Below, piece after piece: positions 1 through 8,045 of a stretch of DNA of 64,000 nucleotides (its first letter is position 1; every line of letters starts with the position of its first letter). The translations under genes and the position numbers were made by a program. The stretch comes from an uncultured Collinsella sp. (GTDB taxonomy: Bacteria; Actinomycetota; Coriobacteriia; Coriobacteriales; Coriobacteriaceae): positions 62,001 through 126,000 of the forward strand of contig CAKUBM010000002.1 in assembly GCA_934643145.1 (NCBI GenBank), given 5' to 3'. The notes under the pieces are model-generated. The model saw only the letters and a program-made list of their open reading frames with translations, did not search any database and was not told where the DNA came from.

Positions 1-462
1 GCTCCCGGTTCCGCCCTTGTCGAGCTTTCCGATTTCGTCCTCACCGAGCCATTCGGTTGCGCCGTCCTTGCTGATATTGCAGACGCTGAGGACGCGGCCT
101 GCCTCGTTCTCGTACATCTCGAGCGCATCTTGCCAGGTATAGCCCTGTTGCGACGCAAATTCCTGCAACTGCCAGCCCTTAAGCTCGAGCAATGCCGCGA
201 TGCTGATGTTGCGGTGCGCATCCCAGCAGTCGTCCGACCACGTATCAAACGCATCCGTCGAGCCGCCGTCCGCATTCGAGCTGCCGCCCGCATCACCGGA
301 ATCGCCCGATGACGAGCCCGCGTCCATCTTGTCCTTTACCGGGCGGTCGTCGTTAAAACCCGTCGTATCCTGCGCCTGCTGTCCACCGCACCCCGCAAGC
401 GTCAGCAGCGCCGTTCCCGCCGCCACGACAAACGCCGTGCGCGAAATAACCGTCTCCCTCAT
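1..462 (-). CDS. Putative lipoprotein (partial, continues past left edge)
   Basis: An open frame of 154 codons runs from ATG at 462 to the window edge with no stop, so the C-terminus is missing. AAAGGAAC precedes the start. The N-terminus is a lipoprotein signal: Arg at 2 and 8, a hydrophobic stretch and a lipobox ending LAGC with the acceptor Cys at residue 25. A Ser/Gly/Asp-rich linker (about residues 45-65) leads to a domain with Trp and Asp residues that I do not recognise. It follows the zinc-ribbon gene after 75 bp on the same strand and could share its transcript. Export and membrane anchoring are inferred from the lipobox; the function is unknown. Confidence 0.8.
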   Translation of the reverse strand, partial: MRETVISRTAFVVAAGTALLTLAGCGGQQAQDTTGFNDDRPVKDKMDAGSSSGDSGDAGGSSNADGGSTDAFDTWSDDCWDAHRNISIAALLELKGWQLQEFASQQGYTWQDALEMYENEAGRVLSVCNISKDGATEWLGEDEIGKLDKGGTGS

Positions 463-537
463 CGTTGTTCCTTTCCCGTTCTTTATTACGGTGCCGAGAA
501 ACACGCCCGGCATCGATTCAGACATAGCCCGCTCACG

Positions 538-2100
538 CTATTGACGAGGCAGTTCCGTCCAGCCAAAACCGGGCTCAAAGCCATCGCGTGTGCCGATCAC
601 ATCGCCCGAGCCGTTCACCCAAGCTTGGTCCGCCATCACCGAAACCTCGACATCGGTGCCGTCGGGCCTGGTGTAATGATTGACTCCGCGAATGGCATCG
701 GAATACGAGGCCGCGCCCGTTCCCACACCTGCGCTAGAGAAATTGGCCGCACTGGCGGCCATGTTCGCGGCGTGTTGACGATCGCTGCGGTCGAACCATG
801 CCTGTTGGTAACTGTCGAACGCCGCCTGCTGCGAAGCATGCATCTGCTGCCAGGCTGCAAACTGCTGTTGCTGCTGGGCGATATTCATCTGCGTACGTTG
901 GCGCTGCTCAAGCACCATCTGCTGCTTTTGAGCGCATGCCTCGCGCGCAAGCTCCGGGTTGAGCCGCAGGGTCGATGCCATTGAGGCGAGCGCCGTAGAG
1001 GCCGCCTCGTCCAGACGGCCCGCTGGCGCAACCAAGCAGAAGCTGTCTCTGATACGCCACTGCAACAGGTCGGCCGCTCCCAGCTTGAACGGCGCCTCGT
1101 CTGGGCAATCGCCCTGATCCGAGGCCTGCTCCTGCGCGACACCCTGCCCTGCCGCCGCAGCCACCTGGCGCTCGCGCAGGCGCTTGCCCAGAACGCCGCC
1201 GATGAGCCCGCTCGAAAGGCCCGCGCCCAGCAGCGCCTCGGCCCCGGCGGCAATGCCTTTACCCATAGAGCCCGCGATTCCGCCAATCGAGGCCACATAG
1301 CCCTCGACTTTGGCAGCCACCGCAAGCTCGGTGGGCACTGGAGCGCCCGCAAGCTGATATCGGCGCATGCCGCACTCATAGATCACATCGCTCGGTTCCA
1401 TCGAAAAGCCCTGAATCGCAAAGTCGTTTGCCGCCTCGCGCTTTACGCGGGCACGCTCGTGCTCGATATCGACCGCCGCGCTCGATGGGTACGGCTGCTC
1501 GGCCACAACCTCCGCCTGCGCGCCCAGCTGTGCCGCACAGGCCTGGGCCAACTCGTCGCACGCTGTCTCCACGTGCACAAACGCCTTGCGCTCGGTTTGC
1601 GTGGGAATGCGCTTGGCAACGGCGCCCGCATCCACGTAGCAGAGCTCGGAGCGGTACACAATCCGCTCGCCCGCGGGGCCCGCCGCCGTCACGCCAACCG
1701 AAATCGGGCAGTCGAAGCTACCGCTACGCTCAAGATGTGCCTCTTCGATACGCCAATCCCGCGGCAATGCCACCTGCGCGAGTGCCTGACCGCCAGAAAC
1801 ATCGCATGCGGTATGGAGCTCGAGGTCGCCGACGCGGGGAGCACCCGCCGAGGCTGTGCCGCCAGACGGTGACGCGGCCTCGACACTCCGCTTTGGCGCA
1901 TCTGCCGGCACGGCCACGCTCGGCTCGCAACCTTCACCCGCGCTATCATCGTCAACCGCATCATCCACAGACCCCGTGGCATCCGGGCCGCATGCAACGC
2001 CCTCGAGCCGGACGCCGCAACCCGGGCAAAACCGCACCGGCACACCGGCAACCCGAGGCAGTTGCGCCCCGCATGCCGGGCAGAATCTCAAGTCACTCAT
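538..2100 (-). CDS. Zinc-ribbon domain protein with Gln-rich segment
   Basis: The protein (about 520 aa) opens with two CPxCG-type knuckles (FCPACG and FCPGCG) forming a zinc ribbon. The middle (about residues 100-250) has no family I can name. A Gly/Ala-rich stretch ending in GLIGGVLG follows and may insert into a membrane. Next come a Gln-rich, probably coiled region (about 390-440) and a C-terminal domain with conserved-looking Trp residues. I chose the ATG at 2100 (MSDLRF) over the one at 2109, because the GAGG lies about 10 nt before 2100 but abuts 2109. The small membrane protein gene ends 17 bp upstream, so the two are probably cotranscribed. Function unknown. Confidence 0.8.
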   Translation of the reverse strand: MSDLRFCPACGAQLPRVAGVPVRFCPGCGVRLEGVACGPDATGSVDDAVDDDSAGEGCEPSVAVPADAPKRSVEAASPSGGTASAGAPRVGDLELHTACDVSGGQALAQVALPRDWRIEEAHLERSGSFDCPISVGVTAAGPAGERIVYRSELCYVDAGAVAKRIPTQTERKAFVHVETACDELAQACAAQLGAQAEVVAEQPYPSSAAVDIEHERARVKREAANDFAIQGFSMEPSDVIYECGMRRYQLAGAPVPTELAVAAKVEGYVASIGGIAGSMGKGIAAGAEALLGAGLSSGLIGGVLGKRLRERQVAAAAGQGVAQEQASDQGDCPDEAPFKLGAADLLQWRIRDSFCLVAPAGRLDEAASTALASMASTLRLNPELAREACAQKQQMVLEQRQRTQMNIAQQQQQFAAWQQMHASQQAAFDSYQQAWFDRSDRQHAANMAASAANFSSAGVGTGAASYSDAIRGVNHYTRPDGTDVEVSVMADQAWVNGSGDVIGTRDGFEPGFGWTELPRQ

Positions 2101-2117
2101 CCCGTACATCCCTCATT

Positions 2118-2570
2118 TCATTGGCTGTTCTTGATGGCGGCAAGCTGTCGCCACAGTTCCTCGGCACCGTCGAGGCGATATGCCGTCTTGTCGAGCACGA
2201 TATTCTTGCCCTCGAGCTCCACCGATCGCTCCGAGCCGTCCGCATAGACAAAAACGAGCGTGCAACCGGCGTCGCTCATCCGCTCATCCACCTCATCTCC
2301 CACGATGCAGCCGTCGAGCGCGGCAAAGGTCGATGCGACCAGCTCGGCATCGTCGGTCTCATAGACCGTCCGTGCCTCTCCGTCCTCGATAAGCTTGACC
2401 GCCACCGGAGCGGCGGCACAATCATTGAGCGATGCTTGTGCGGCAGTCTTTCCCTGAGCGCCATGGGCGCCGGCGCCGTAAGCTCGCATGAGTGTCACCG
2501 CCGCGGCAACAACAACCACGGCGATAAGCGCGACCGCAATTTTATTAGACGCGCAACCCCGAGACGCCAT
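2118..2570 (-). CDS. Small membrane-anchored protein, unknown function
   Basis: 150 aa. The ATG is preceded by GGAAGGAG at good spacing. A short basic N-terminus leads into one hydrophobic helix (about residues 11-28), then an acidic extracytoplasmic domain of about 115 residues with three Cys (at NDC, GC and GC). The soluble part ends with a DGAEELWRQL helix. It is the first gene of the minus-strand run that continues into the zinc-ribbon protein and lipoprotein, which suggests a shared envelope role. No family is recognised. Confidence 0.75.
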   Translation of the reverse strand: MASRGCASNKIAVALIAVVVVAAAVTLMRAYGAGAHGAQGKTAAQASLNDCAAAPVAVKLIEDGEARTVYETDDAELVASTFAALDGCIVGDEVDERMSDAGCTLVFVYADGSERSVELEGKNIVLDKTAYRLDGAEELWRQLAAIKNSQ

Positions 2571-2671
2571 AGACGCACTCCTTCCGTTCTGCTTCGCTCA
2601 ACATCACATTCATATGCCTTTGAGCGCCAAAACGGCAGGTGACAAATGTCTCATATTCATATTTTTGCAGG

Positions 2672-2713
2672 TAAAAAACCACCACAAAGGTGCCTGTCCC
2701 CTTTGTGGTGGTT
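2672..2713 (-). terminator. Intrinsic terminator of the LuxR gene; copy of a CCACCACAAAGG repeat
   Basis: Arms 2677-2690 and 2700-2713 form a perfect 14-bp stem with the loop TGCCTGTCC. Read on the minus strand it lies 2 bp after the LuxR stop and is followed by a run of T. The same hairpin recurs at 21755 and 23183, so it is also a dispersed repeat. Confidence 0.8.
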
Positions 2714-2715
2714 GA

Positions 2716-4260
2716 CTAGTCTTGGGGCGTCCAGGACCAGAAGAAGTTGATGAGGGCTACGCGCGAGGCGGCACCGGTCTTTTTGTTGATCGAGGCGATG
2801 TGGCGGTAGAGCGTAGAACGCGAAAGGAAGAGCGCCGCCGCCACGTCCTGCACGCTGTCGTCCGATACGACTAGTGCCTCCAGCACATCGCGCTCGCGCT
2901 TCGTAAGCCCAAAGGCGGCTACAAAGCCGTCGAGTCGATCGTCAAACGAAAGCTCCGGCGCCTCCAAGGGCACCGCGTCGGCCTGATCGGGCGCACGGCC
3001 CACGCCAAGATCGTCGGTGGCAAACGCCAGGCCTCTGTAATCCGCTTCGTCCTCAACGCCTTGTCCAAACTGCCCCAGCAGCGAAATCGCAATGCCAACG
3101 AACAGCACGAGCACGACGCCCACCGCCATCAGCACGTTTTGACTCGAGATGATCGCCACCGCCGGAGCCGTCACAAGCATTGAGCAAATGTTGTTGATGG
3201 CGCGGCCCATGCACGGCCACAAATACGACCAGCGCGCATACATCGAAATCGCGGCGAACTTCGCGGTGAAGAACACCACGAAAAAGCCCGTACCCAGGTA
3301 AAAGATAATCGTGGCGGCGAGCGCATTGCCACCGTTACCATCGGTGATAAGCACGAAGAACGAGAGCGTGGACAGCATGGCGGCGCACGTCATGATGATA
3401 TTCATATACGAGCGTCCTCGCAGGTCATACAGGGCGCCGGCGGCAAGCGCGCTCACAACCAACAGCAAGCGCGGCCAGTCGCCCAAATCGATGGCGCCGG
3501 CGGCATGCGAGGTCGTAAGACCGGCGTTGAGAGCCGCGAATACGCCGGTAAGACAGGCGGTCGCCACCGTCAAGCGCACTACGGCACCTTGGAAGGCCGC
3601 CTTTGCCTCGGGATTATCGCGCCACTTGGCGCCATGCTCCGACGCATCGACCGATAGCTCGGCAATCTCGGCTTCGAACTCGGGCGCAGACTCATCACGC
3701 AATTTAGCTCGGCGGGTACCGTGAAGCAGCCCAACCAGCGCAATCGCACAGGCGACCAGAACAAACTGTTGAGGAATGCCCGCAGGCATCACCATATGGT
3801 TGAGCACCAGTACCAAAATGCCCGCAGCATAAGAAACCGCCACGGCACGTGCCAGACAAGGCGTCTGCGCAAAACGCCGCGCCAGATTGGCATGGGCGGT
3901 CGATCCGCAGTAGCCCAGAGCGCAGCACGCCACCAGACCGCCCGCAATCACGACCTGAAACTGTGCCGCCATAATCAGCAGCAGCAATGCCGACACCAGC
4001 AGCACGCCCGTCATATCGCTCGTTGCATCGATTGCCTGGGGACGACGATAGTACAGGAGAGGACGCACAAAATAGCCAATCACGCTCGCGCCGACGACGA
4101 TGCTCTCGTAGATAACAACCTCGTTCGCTGGCACAAACTCGGCCACGCGTACGTCAAAGAAGTACTCGCCGGCCAAAAACGTGAAAAAGAAAAGCGCCAG
4201 GCACAGAATCTCCCGTATGCCCCGGCGCAAATATGCGGTTGTGTCTCCCAGGTCCCTCAT
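2716..4260 (-). CDS. LuxR-family regulator with N-terminal multi-helix membrane domain
   Basis: About 514 aa. Residues 20-400 contain about 12 hydrophobic helices; the C-terminal 65 residues are a LuxR/GerE helix-turn-helix (LTKRERDVLEALV, then AAALFLSRSTLYRHI). I place the start at the ATG at 4260 (MRDLG), 5 nt after GGTGGGGG; the ATG at 4296 has no ribosome binding site. Regulators of this membrane-LuxR type are expanded in Coriobacteriia and often control a neighbouring gene. Here no catabolic gene is directly coupled: upstream lie only hairpin repeats. It may sense a small molecule through the membrane domain; the ligand is unknown. Confidence 0.9.
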   Translation of the reverse strand: MRDLGDTTAYLRRGIREILCLALFFFTFLAGEYFFDVRVAEFVPANEVVIYESIVVGASVIGYFVRPLLYYRRPQAIDATSDMTGVLLVSALLLLIMAAQFQVVIAGGLVACCALGYCGSTAHANLARRFAQTPCLARAVAVSYAAGILVLVLNHMVMPAGIPQQFVLVACAIALVGLLHGTRRAKLRDESAPEFEAEIAELSVDASEHGAKWRDNPEAKAAFQGAVVRLTVATACLTGVFAALNAGLTTSHAAGAIDLGDWPRLLLVVSALAAGALYDLRGRSYMNIIMTCAAMLSTLSFFVLITDGNGGNALAATIIFYLGTGFFVVFFTAKFAAISMYARWSYLWPCMGRAINNICSMLVTAPAVAIISSQNVLMAVGVVLVLFVGIAISLLGQFGQGVEDEADYRGLAFATDDLGVGRAPDQADAVPLEAPELSFDDRLDGFVAAFGLTKRERDVLEALVVSDDSVQDVAAALFLSRSTLYRHIASINKKTGAASRVALINFFWSWTPQD

Positions 4261-4372
4261 GGTAACCCCCACCCGCTTAGATGTCCGGAGAACCATTTTA
4301 GTAGAGAACGGGTCTTACTACACACGCAATAGCCAAAGTGTTACGCAATTGCCCTCAGCCACCCTCAACACA

Positions 4373-4439
4373 AGTTGCGGTGGAATACGGACTGTTTTGC
4401 AACCAAATGGCTGGATTTAGACCGTATTTCACCGCAACT
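4373..4439. repeat. Hairpin repeat, AGTTGCGGTG family (copy 1)
   Basis: Inverted repeat with 21-bp arms at 4373-4393 and 4419-4439 and two mismatches. The outer part AGTTGCGGTG is shared with the copies at 4468 and 11237, while the inner part (ATACGGACT) differs from theirs yet still pairs, so the structure is kept while the sequence changes. It lies in the 342-bp gap upstream of the LuxR gene (4261-4602), which I see as otherwise empty. Confidence 0.75.
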
Positions 4440-4444
4440 GAAGG

Positions 4445-4572
4445 ATCCCCTTCTCCATCGCACGCTCAGTTGCGGTGGAATAGTTCCTGTTTGGCCGGCT
4501 TGGGACACTTTTTAGGAACTATTCCACCGCAACTTATTGAGGGACTGGGTTGCGTGCGATGGAGAAGGGGAT
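4445..4572. repeat. Nested double hairpin, AGTTGCGGTG family (copy 2)
   Basis: Two perfect 21-bp inverted repeats sit one inside the other: outer arms 4445-4465 and 4552-4572, inner arms 4468-4488 and 4514-4534. The inner pair belongs to the AGTTGCGGTGGAATA family. The outer arms begin ATCCCCTTCTCC. The element ends 30 bp from the stop of the minus-strand hydrolase gene and could act as its terminator, although there is no strong T run. Confidence 0.8.
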
Positions 4573-4602
4573 GGAGGGATCGGAAGTGTTGGAGCTCGGG
4601 TG

Positions 4603-5916
4603 TTAGTGCTCGGGAGTCAGGATCACCAGGGCATCGTGCTCAAAGGGATGCTGAGCTACGCGCACGGTGCCGTCGCCGTTATCGCGAACGGGCAGCTTGG
4701 CGATGCGCTTGGCCTCCATGTCGAGGGCCGTCGCCGACCAGCCGCGCGCACTATCGAGCTTAAACGTAAGCGCCGTGGTGCGCGGCAGATAGGTAACGAC
4801 ACGCTCGCCGATACGCGCCACGCGGATGGCCTCGCGCGCGTCGTCGAGCAGCTCCTGCGCGGGAACCACGGCAAGGGCGTCATCGCACGCCGTGGCACCC
4901 AGGCCGGCAAGCACATGCTCGATGGCGGCAAAGTCCCACACGCCCGCAAACTGCAGGCACTCCTGCCAGCGGAACGGCATGTCGAAGCCCTCGCCCAGCA
5001 CCGAGCCCTGGCTCTTGCTGGTCTGCCAGTTCCACACGCCATGCGCGCCGTAGGTCACGCCGGCGCTGGCGCCGGCAAGGATCGACGACCACACGCTCGC
5101 ACGGCAGTCCTGCGCGGTAAAACGCCAGTACACATTGCGCGATGCACCCATCTGCTCGTAGCAGGGCTCGGAATTGACCATCGGCTTTTTGGGATAGTTG
5201 GCGATAAAGTCCTGCGGCAGGCGCCAAGCCTCGGGCTGGCCCTCGTAGTTGTGGCCGGGCTGGAACATGTAGAAGTCCAGACGGTCCAGATACTGCGCGG
5301 GAATCGTGCGGTTGCCGCGGTTGATGTGCATGGTACGCAGAGCCTCGGGCGCGCGCTTTGCAACCTCGTCGAGCGCATCTTCGTAATAGGCAATCGCCTC
5401 GTCACCGGCAAAATCGGTGTCGCCCGTCACCACGTAGACGGGATCGAACTCGCCCAGGTTCTCGACGACGCGGGCAACATGGGCACGGACCTCCTCGCGC
5501 GGCATGACCTCGGCACCGCAACGCTCGGCAATCTTGGCACCCCAGGTACCGGGCACGTAGTTGCACCACATGAGCACGAGCGCCGGGCGAATGCCGTGCT
5601 CGACGGCAGCGCGGCACATGGCAGCGGCGCGGTCCCAGTATGCCTGGTTGGGACGGGACCAATCAAAGTGCACGCCATCCTCGCTGGCATAAGGCCAAAT
5701 ACCCAGATCGGGGCAGCAGCGATCCCACTGCGGCAGCGTGTTGATCTGCAGCACGTTCATGCCCTGCTCGGCGCGTCGGGTCAGATAGTAGTCCCAATCG
5801 GCCTCGGGAATGCTGGTAAATGCGCTCCAGCACGTGTCGGCAAACCAAAAGAACGGCTTGCCCTCGCACAAAAAACCGTCCTGACGACCGTTGACGGTCA
5901 GCTTTCCCAAACTCAT
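4603..5916 (-). CDS. DUF4038 apiosidase-like glycoside hydrolase
   Basis: 437 aa. The N-terminus GKPFFWFADTCW, the internal VVTGDTD, VNSEPCYE and TYGAHGVWNW are hallmarks of the DUF4038 TIM barrel, the family that includes GH140 beta-apiosidases. The last about 90 residues resemble the small beta-domain that usually follows it. There is no signal peptide, so it should act in the cytoplasm, unlike exported family members. The start is the ATG at 5916 (MSLGKL), 7 nt after AAAGGA; the frame stays open to 6342, but those codons overlap the PTS gene. The Glu in NSEPCYE and the Asp pair in GDTD are candidate catalytic residues. It lies downstream of the PTS EIIBC, which suggests that it cleaves an imported glycoside. 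Apiose specificity is inferred. Confidence 0.8.
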   Translation of the reverse strand: MSLGKLTVNGRQDGFLCEGKPFFWFADTCWSAFTSIPEADWDYYLTRRAEQGMNVLQINTLPQWDRCCPDLGIWPYASEDGVHFDWSRPNQAYWDRAAAMCRAAVEHGIRPALVLMWCNYVPGTWGAKIAERCGAEVMPREEVRAHVARVVENLGEFDPVYVVTGDTDFAGDEAIAYYEDALDEVAKRAPEALRTMHINRGNRTIPAQYLDRLDFYMFQPGHNYEGQPEAWRLPQDFIANYPKKPMVNSEPCYEQMGASRNVYWRFTAQDCRASVWSSILAGASAGVTYGAHGVWNWQTSKSQGSVLGEGFDMPFRWQECLQFAGVWDFAAIEHVLAGLGATACDDALAVVPAQELLDDAREAIRVARIGERVVTYLPRTTALTFKLDSARGWSATALDMEAKRIAKLPVRDNGDGTVRVAQHPFEHDALVILTPEH

Positions 5917-6053
5917 CTGCATGTCCTTTCGCTCGATAAAGGAATTGCGAACCGGCAGAAGCTTTCGCGGAAACCCCTGGTGCAAAAGCCCCTGTCGCTT
6001 AGCAAGCCCTTGTGGGCGGGCATCTCCCGTCCCAATCAGTCTACCTTGCAAGA

Positions 6054-6087
6054 AGGGCCCCGCCGGGCTTGCGCCTGACGGGGCCCT
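6054..6087 (-). terminator. Hairpin terminator after PTS gene
   Basis: AGGGCCCCG at 6054 pairs with CGGGGCCCT ending at 6087, a GC-rich stem of about 13 paired bases with a short loop, 40 bp downstream of the PTS stop on the minus strand. It would limit but need not block read-through to the apiosidase-like gene. Confidence 0.65.
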
Positions 6088-6127
6088 GTCGTGTAGGTAA
6101 GGTCGTATGCGACCGAATGGCTTGGCC

Positions 6128-7555
6128 TTAGGCCTCCATCTCGGCGAGCTCCTCCTTGGAGAAGCCGGTGAAGTAGACCACCACAGCAGCCACGACGCAG
6201 GCGACAACCATGCCGATGATGGCGCAGATGGTGTTCTCCATGCCGCCCTGGAGATAACCCAGGAAGACCAGGAAGTTCGTCGCCATGGCGCCAACGTAGA
6301 GGGTAACGTGGAGCAGCGAGGAGACGAGGGCACCAGCGGCACCGCCGATGATCATGCCGATCATGGTGCGACGGAAGCGCAGGATGGTACCGAAGAGCGC
6401 GGGCTCGGTAACGCCACCGAGGAGTGCGGACACCACGTAGCCGGCGCAGAGGCCCTTCTCCTCCTTATTGCGGATGCGGAGGAAGGCACCGATAGCGCAG
6501 CCCCAGACAGCGGTCATAGCGCAGTTGGTAGCAACGAAGAGGAACGGGTCGCTGCCGACCTGGAGGATCTGCACCTGGGCGAGCATGATGACGGGCATGT
6601 GCATGCCGGCGACCACGAAGAGCTGCCAGAAGGCGCCGAGGATCATCATAGCGAGCGTGGTGAAGATGCCGCCCATGTTCTGCAGGCCAAAGAGGAGTGC
6701 GGCGATGCCCTGACCAAGGAGGTTACCAACGGGGGCAAGAGCGATGAACATGATGGGGACAACGACGATCATCGTGAAGAACGGAGCAAACAGCGTGGAG
6801 AGGACGTCGGGGACGTGCTTCTTCATGAACTTCTCGACAACTGCCAGAACCGGAATCGTCAGCATGATGGGAAGAACGGTCTGGGAATAGTTGGTCGCGG
6901 TCATCTGATAACCGTAGACGCTGATGGCGCCACCTTCAGCAGCAGCGGAGATGATGCTGGGCGCAATGAGGATAGCGCCGCTCAGCATGCCGAGCATGGG
7001 GCTGGCGCCGAGCTTCTTTGCGGCGGCGTAGCCCAGGAAGATCGGCAGGAAGTAGAAACCGGCCTCGTAGAGCGTCGTGTTAAAGAACGTGTACGTCGGG
7101 TCGGTGTCGCTCAGCAGACCAAAGACCTGGGGGCCGAGGACAACTGCAAAGGTGCGGAACAGACCGGCGGCCATGATCAGCGGAATGAGCTGAGTCATCG
7201 TGCCGGAGAGATAGTCGAGAACTGCGTTCCAGACGCCCTTAGGGGTCAACTTCTCCTTGGGCTTGTCGGCATCGAGGTTCTCCTCGACGGCCGCACCCCT
7301 CGTAACACCGGAGATGGCGACGAACTCGTCGAGCACCTTGGGCACGTTCTGGCCGATGATGACCTGGAGCTGGCTACCGGAGAACTGACAACCCAGAACA
7401 CCCTTAACCTTCTTGATCTTCTCCACGTCGGCCTTGCTGTTATCCTTGAGCGTCAGACGCAGGCGCGTCATGCAGTTGGTGGCGATGGTGACGTTTTCCG
7501 CACCACCCACGAGCTCGAGGACATCGGTGGCAATCTGCTTGTTATCTACTGCCAT
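6128..7555 (-). CDS. PTS beta-glucoside-type transporter, EIIBC
   Basis: 475 aa. Residues 1-80 are the EIIB domain with the phospho-cysteine Cys28 in TNCMTRLRL. From about residue 110 an EIIC of the glucose/glucoside superfamily follows with about ten helices (LPLIMAAGLF, LPIFLGYAAAKKLG). No EIIA domain is fused, so EIIA must come from elsewhere. The ATG at 7555 (MAVDNK) follows GGGGAGGGG at 5 nt and is preferred over 7570. It takes up and phosphorylates a beta-glucoside-type sugar. Upstream lies a 490-bp region with several LacI-type operators shared with the divergent esterase; downstream is the apiosidase-like hydrolase. The sugar is not determinable from sequence. Confidence 0.9.
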   Translation of the reverse strand: MAVDNKQIATDVLELVGGAENVTIATNCMTRLRLTLKDNSKADVEKIKKVKGVLGCQFSGSQLQVIIGQNVPKVLDEFVAISGVTRGAAVEENLDADKPKEKLTPKGVWNAVLDYLSGTMTQLIPLIMAAGLFRTFAVVLGPQVFGLLSDTDPTYTFFNTTLYEAGFYFLPIFLGYAAAKKLGASPMLGMLSGAILIAPSIISAAAEGGAISVYGYQMTATNYSQTVLPIMLTIPVLAVVEKFMKKHVPDVLSTLFAPFFTMIVVVPIMFIALAPVGNLLGQGIAALLFGLQNMGGIFTTLAMMILGAFWQLFVVAGMHMPVIMLAQVQILQVGSDPFLFVATNCAMTAVWGCAIGAFLRIRNKEEKGLCAGYVVSALLGGVTEPALFGTILRFRRTMIGMIIGGAAGALVSSLLHVTLYVGAMATNFLVFLGYLQGGMENTICAIIGMVVACVVAAVVVYFTGFSKEELAEMEA

Positions 7556-7661
7556 GGGACCCCTCCCCATATCTTCGTGTGCCCGATTACCTAGATGCGG
7601 GCACGCCTTTGGCTCGGCGACTATAACCCCTTACGGTTGCCGAACCCTTGGACACGCTGTC

Positions 7662-7996
7662 GTAAACAAGGTGTTTACTGAACGTTTACGGGCTTTAGTT
7701 TACACGGAACGCCTAATTTGTGGCAATTTTGCCGTCTATAGTCCGGTGAACGGTAGGAAATCGGGGGTGAACGTATCTAAATGGATGAGGACCGTCTCTT
7801 TGCCAACGTTTAGCTATATGGCTGTTTACGTGGGTTTTTCCTTTAACTAGAACCTCATAGCCTTGTTGATGTCTTAACAAAAGCCCTGATAGACGGTAGT
7901 AAACATACGTTTAGTAGTTCATTGGGTGTTCAATTCGACCGTTTACCGAGTTCATCTGCACGTTCTGCAATTCTGTATTAAACTAAACATGTTTAG
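7662..7996. promoter_or_regulatory. Cluster of LacI-type operators between PTS and esterase genes
   Basis: The 490-bp divergent gap (7556-8045) contains inverted repeats built from GTAAAC/GTTTAC: GTAAAC-5-GTTTAC at 7662-7678, TAAAC-4-GTTTA at 7900-7913 and a perfect palindrome CTAAACATGTTTAG at 7983-7996, plus lone GTTTAC half sites (near 7684, 7823, 7941 and 8013). Their form fits LacI/CcpA-family binding. Similar sites precede the isomerase operon, the lacI gene and the ROK gene. The spacing varies, so a single consensus is not certain. Confidence 0.65.
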
Positions 7997-8045
7997 ATTG
8001 TATTGCCGCAGATGTTTACCGCTCGCGGCGCAAAGGAGGCAGCTC

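Noticed and set aside
4373..4572. CRISPR-like array from the repeated hairpins
   Set aside because: Repeats are inverted, not evenly spaced direct repeats, and no cas gene is present.
6107..7594. A plus-strand frame across the PTS gene
   Set aside because: Antisense to EIIBC; protein is His/Glu/Asp-rich without structure.
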